Shown: one piece after another, positions 63,943 through 64,000 of the stretch
How the letters are laid out: every line of letters begins with the position of its first letter
How positions within the stretch are numbered: the stretch's first letter is position 1
Assembly (NCBI RefSeq): GCF_014268585.2
Contig: NZ_CP077092.1
Span: forward strand, 4,873,501-4,937,500
Direction: 5' to 3'
From: Pseudomonas iranensis
GTDB lineage: Bacteria; Pseudomonadota; Gammaproteobacteria; Pseudomonadales; Pseudomonadaceae
DNA length: 64,000 nucleotides
Made by a program: the position numbers and the translations under genes
Notes under the pieces: model-generated
The model's input: only the letters and a program-made list of their open reading frames with translations
What the model was told of the DNA's origin: nothing
Databases searched by the model: none

Positions 63943-64000
63943 TTAGCGAGGACGGACGGCAGGTACAAATTCAATCCAGTCGAAGTCCACGCTGTCCCCG
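63943..64000 (-). CDS. 3' end of an upstream gene (rest outside window)
   Basis: The minus strand encodes GDSVDFDWIEFVPAVRPR followed by a TAA stop at 63943-63945, 40 bases before the TcaB-like start. The closeness and strand suggest the same operon, so it could be a TcaA-like or carbohydrate-binding partner. With only 18 residues the family cannot be assigned, and the frame itself is a judgement. Confidence 0.4.
   Translation of the reverse strand, partial: GDSVDFDWIEFVPAVRPR

Noticed and set aside
63903..63974. Extending the TcaB-like protein to a start at 63974
   Set aside because: The extra 24 residues lack TcA-like sequence and overlap the probable end of the upstream gene; AAGGA directly precedes the ATG at 63902.

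Overview
The window is a chromosomal segment of a fluorescent-group Pseudomonas. The evidence is the gene order (aspS-yebC-ruvCAB-ybgC-tolQRAB-pal-cpoB-queE-queC-tRNA-Lys-nadA; GST/Nudix-argJ-secA), an MvaT-type H-NS analogue, an OprD-family porin, high GC, and many Pseudomonas-type REP doublets (core GTGGGAGCGAGC / GCTCGCGA). There is no rRNA, CRISPR array, insertion sequence or prophage in view.

Layout. 1-6042: a glycine-cleavage locus (gcvH 3' end, gcvP, sdaA, gcvT) that turns over glycine and serine. 6043-7423: a cold-shock gene with a long untranslated leader and an RDD membrane protein. 7424-21358 (almost all minus strand): nadA, tRNA-Lys, queC/queE (preQ0/queuosine), the Tol-Pal envelope system, RuvABC recombination proteins, yebC, aspS and a zinc-ribbon protein. 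21489-29017: small regulators and stress proteins (ribbon-helix-helix protein, Dps-like ferritin, a cold-shock domain fused to a membrane domain, slyX, a HIT protein), an OprD-family porin behind a gene-free 890-base region, MscS, YajQ and PanE. 29063-42108: an orphan histidine kinase, a PduO-type cobalamin adenosyltransferase, a Nudix/thiamine-synthase fusion with a GST, argJ, secA, dciA, a HerA/DUF853 ATPase and a chemoreceptor. 42304-45174: a tightly coupled three-gene operon (GT4 glycosyltransferase, DUF2334 deacetylase, UPF0104 membrane protein), followed by a 58-codon gene, purU, mvaT and sbcB. 48774-55472: a translationally coupled six-gene operon, RDD-SpoIIM-DUF4129-DUF4350-MoxR-DUF58.

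55486-64000 (minus strand) is the accessory and most unusual part. A TcaB-like protein corresponds to the C-terminal half of a Tc-toxin A subunit: end of the shell, neuraminidase-like region, pore-forming coiled coil and TcB-binding domain. It overlaps by 8 bases a very large protein made of Ig-like modules alternating with a second repeated module. That second gene is split by an apparent one-base frameshift in a four-G run near 58580. No TcB or TcC subunit is visible in the window. The 5' neighbour is cut by the window edge.

All coordinates and starts come from reading the sequence. Family assignments rest on recognised motifs and overall sequence resemblance; no database search was run.
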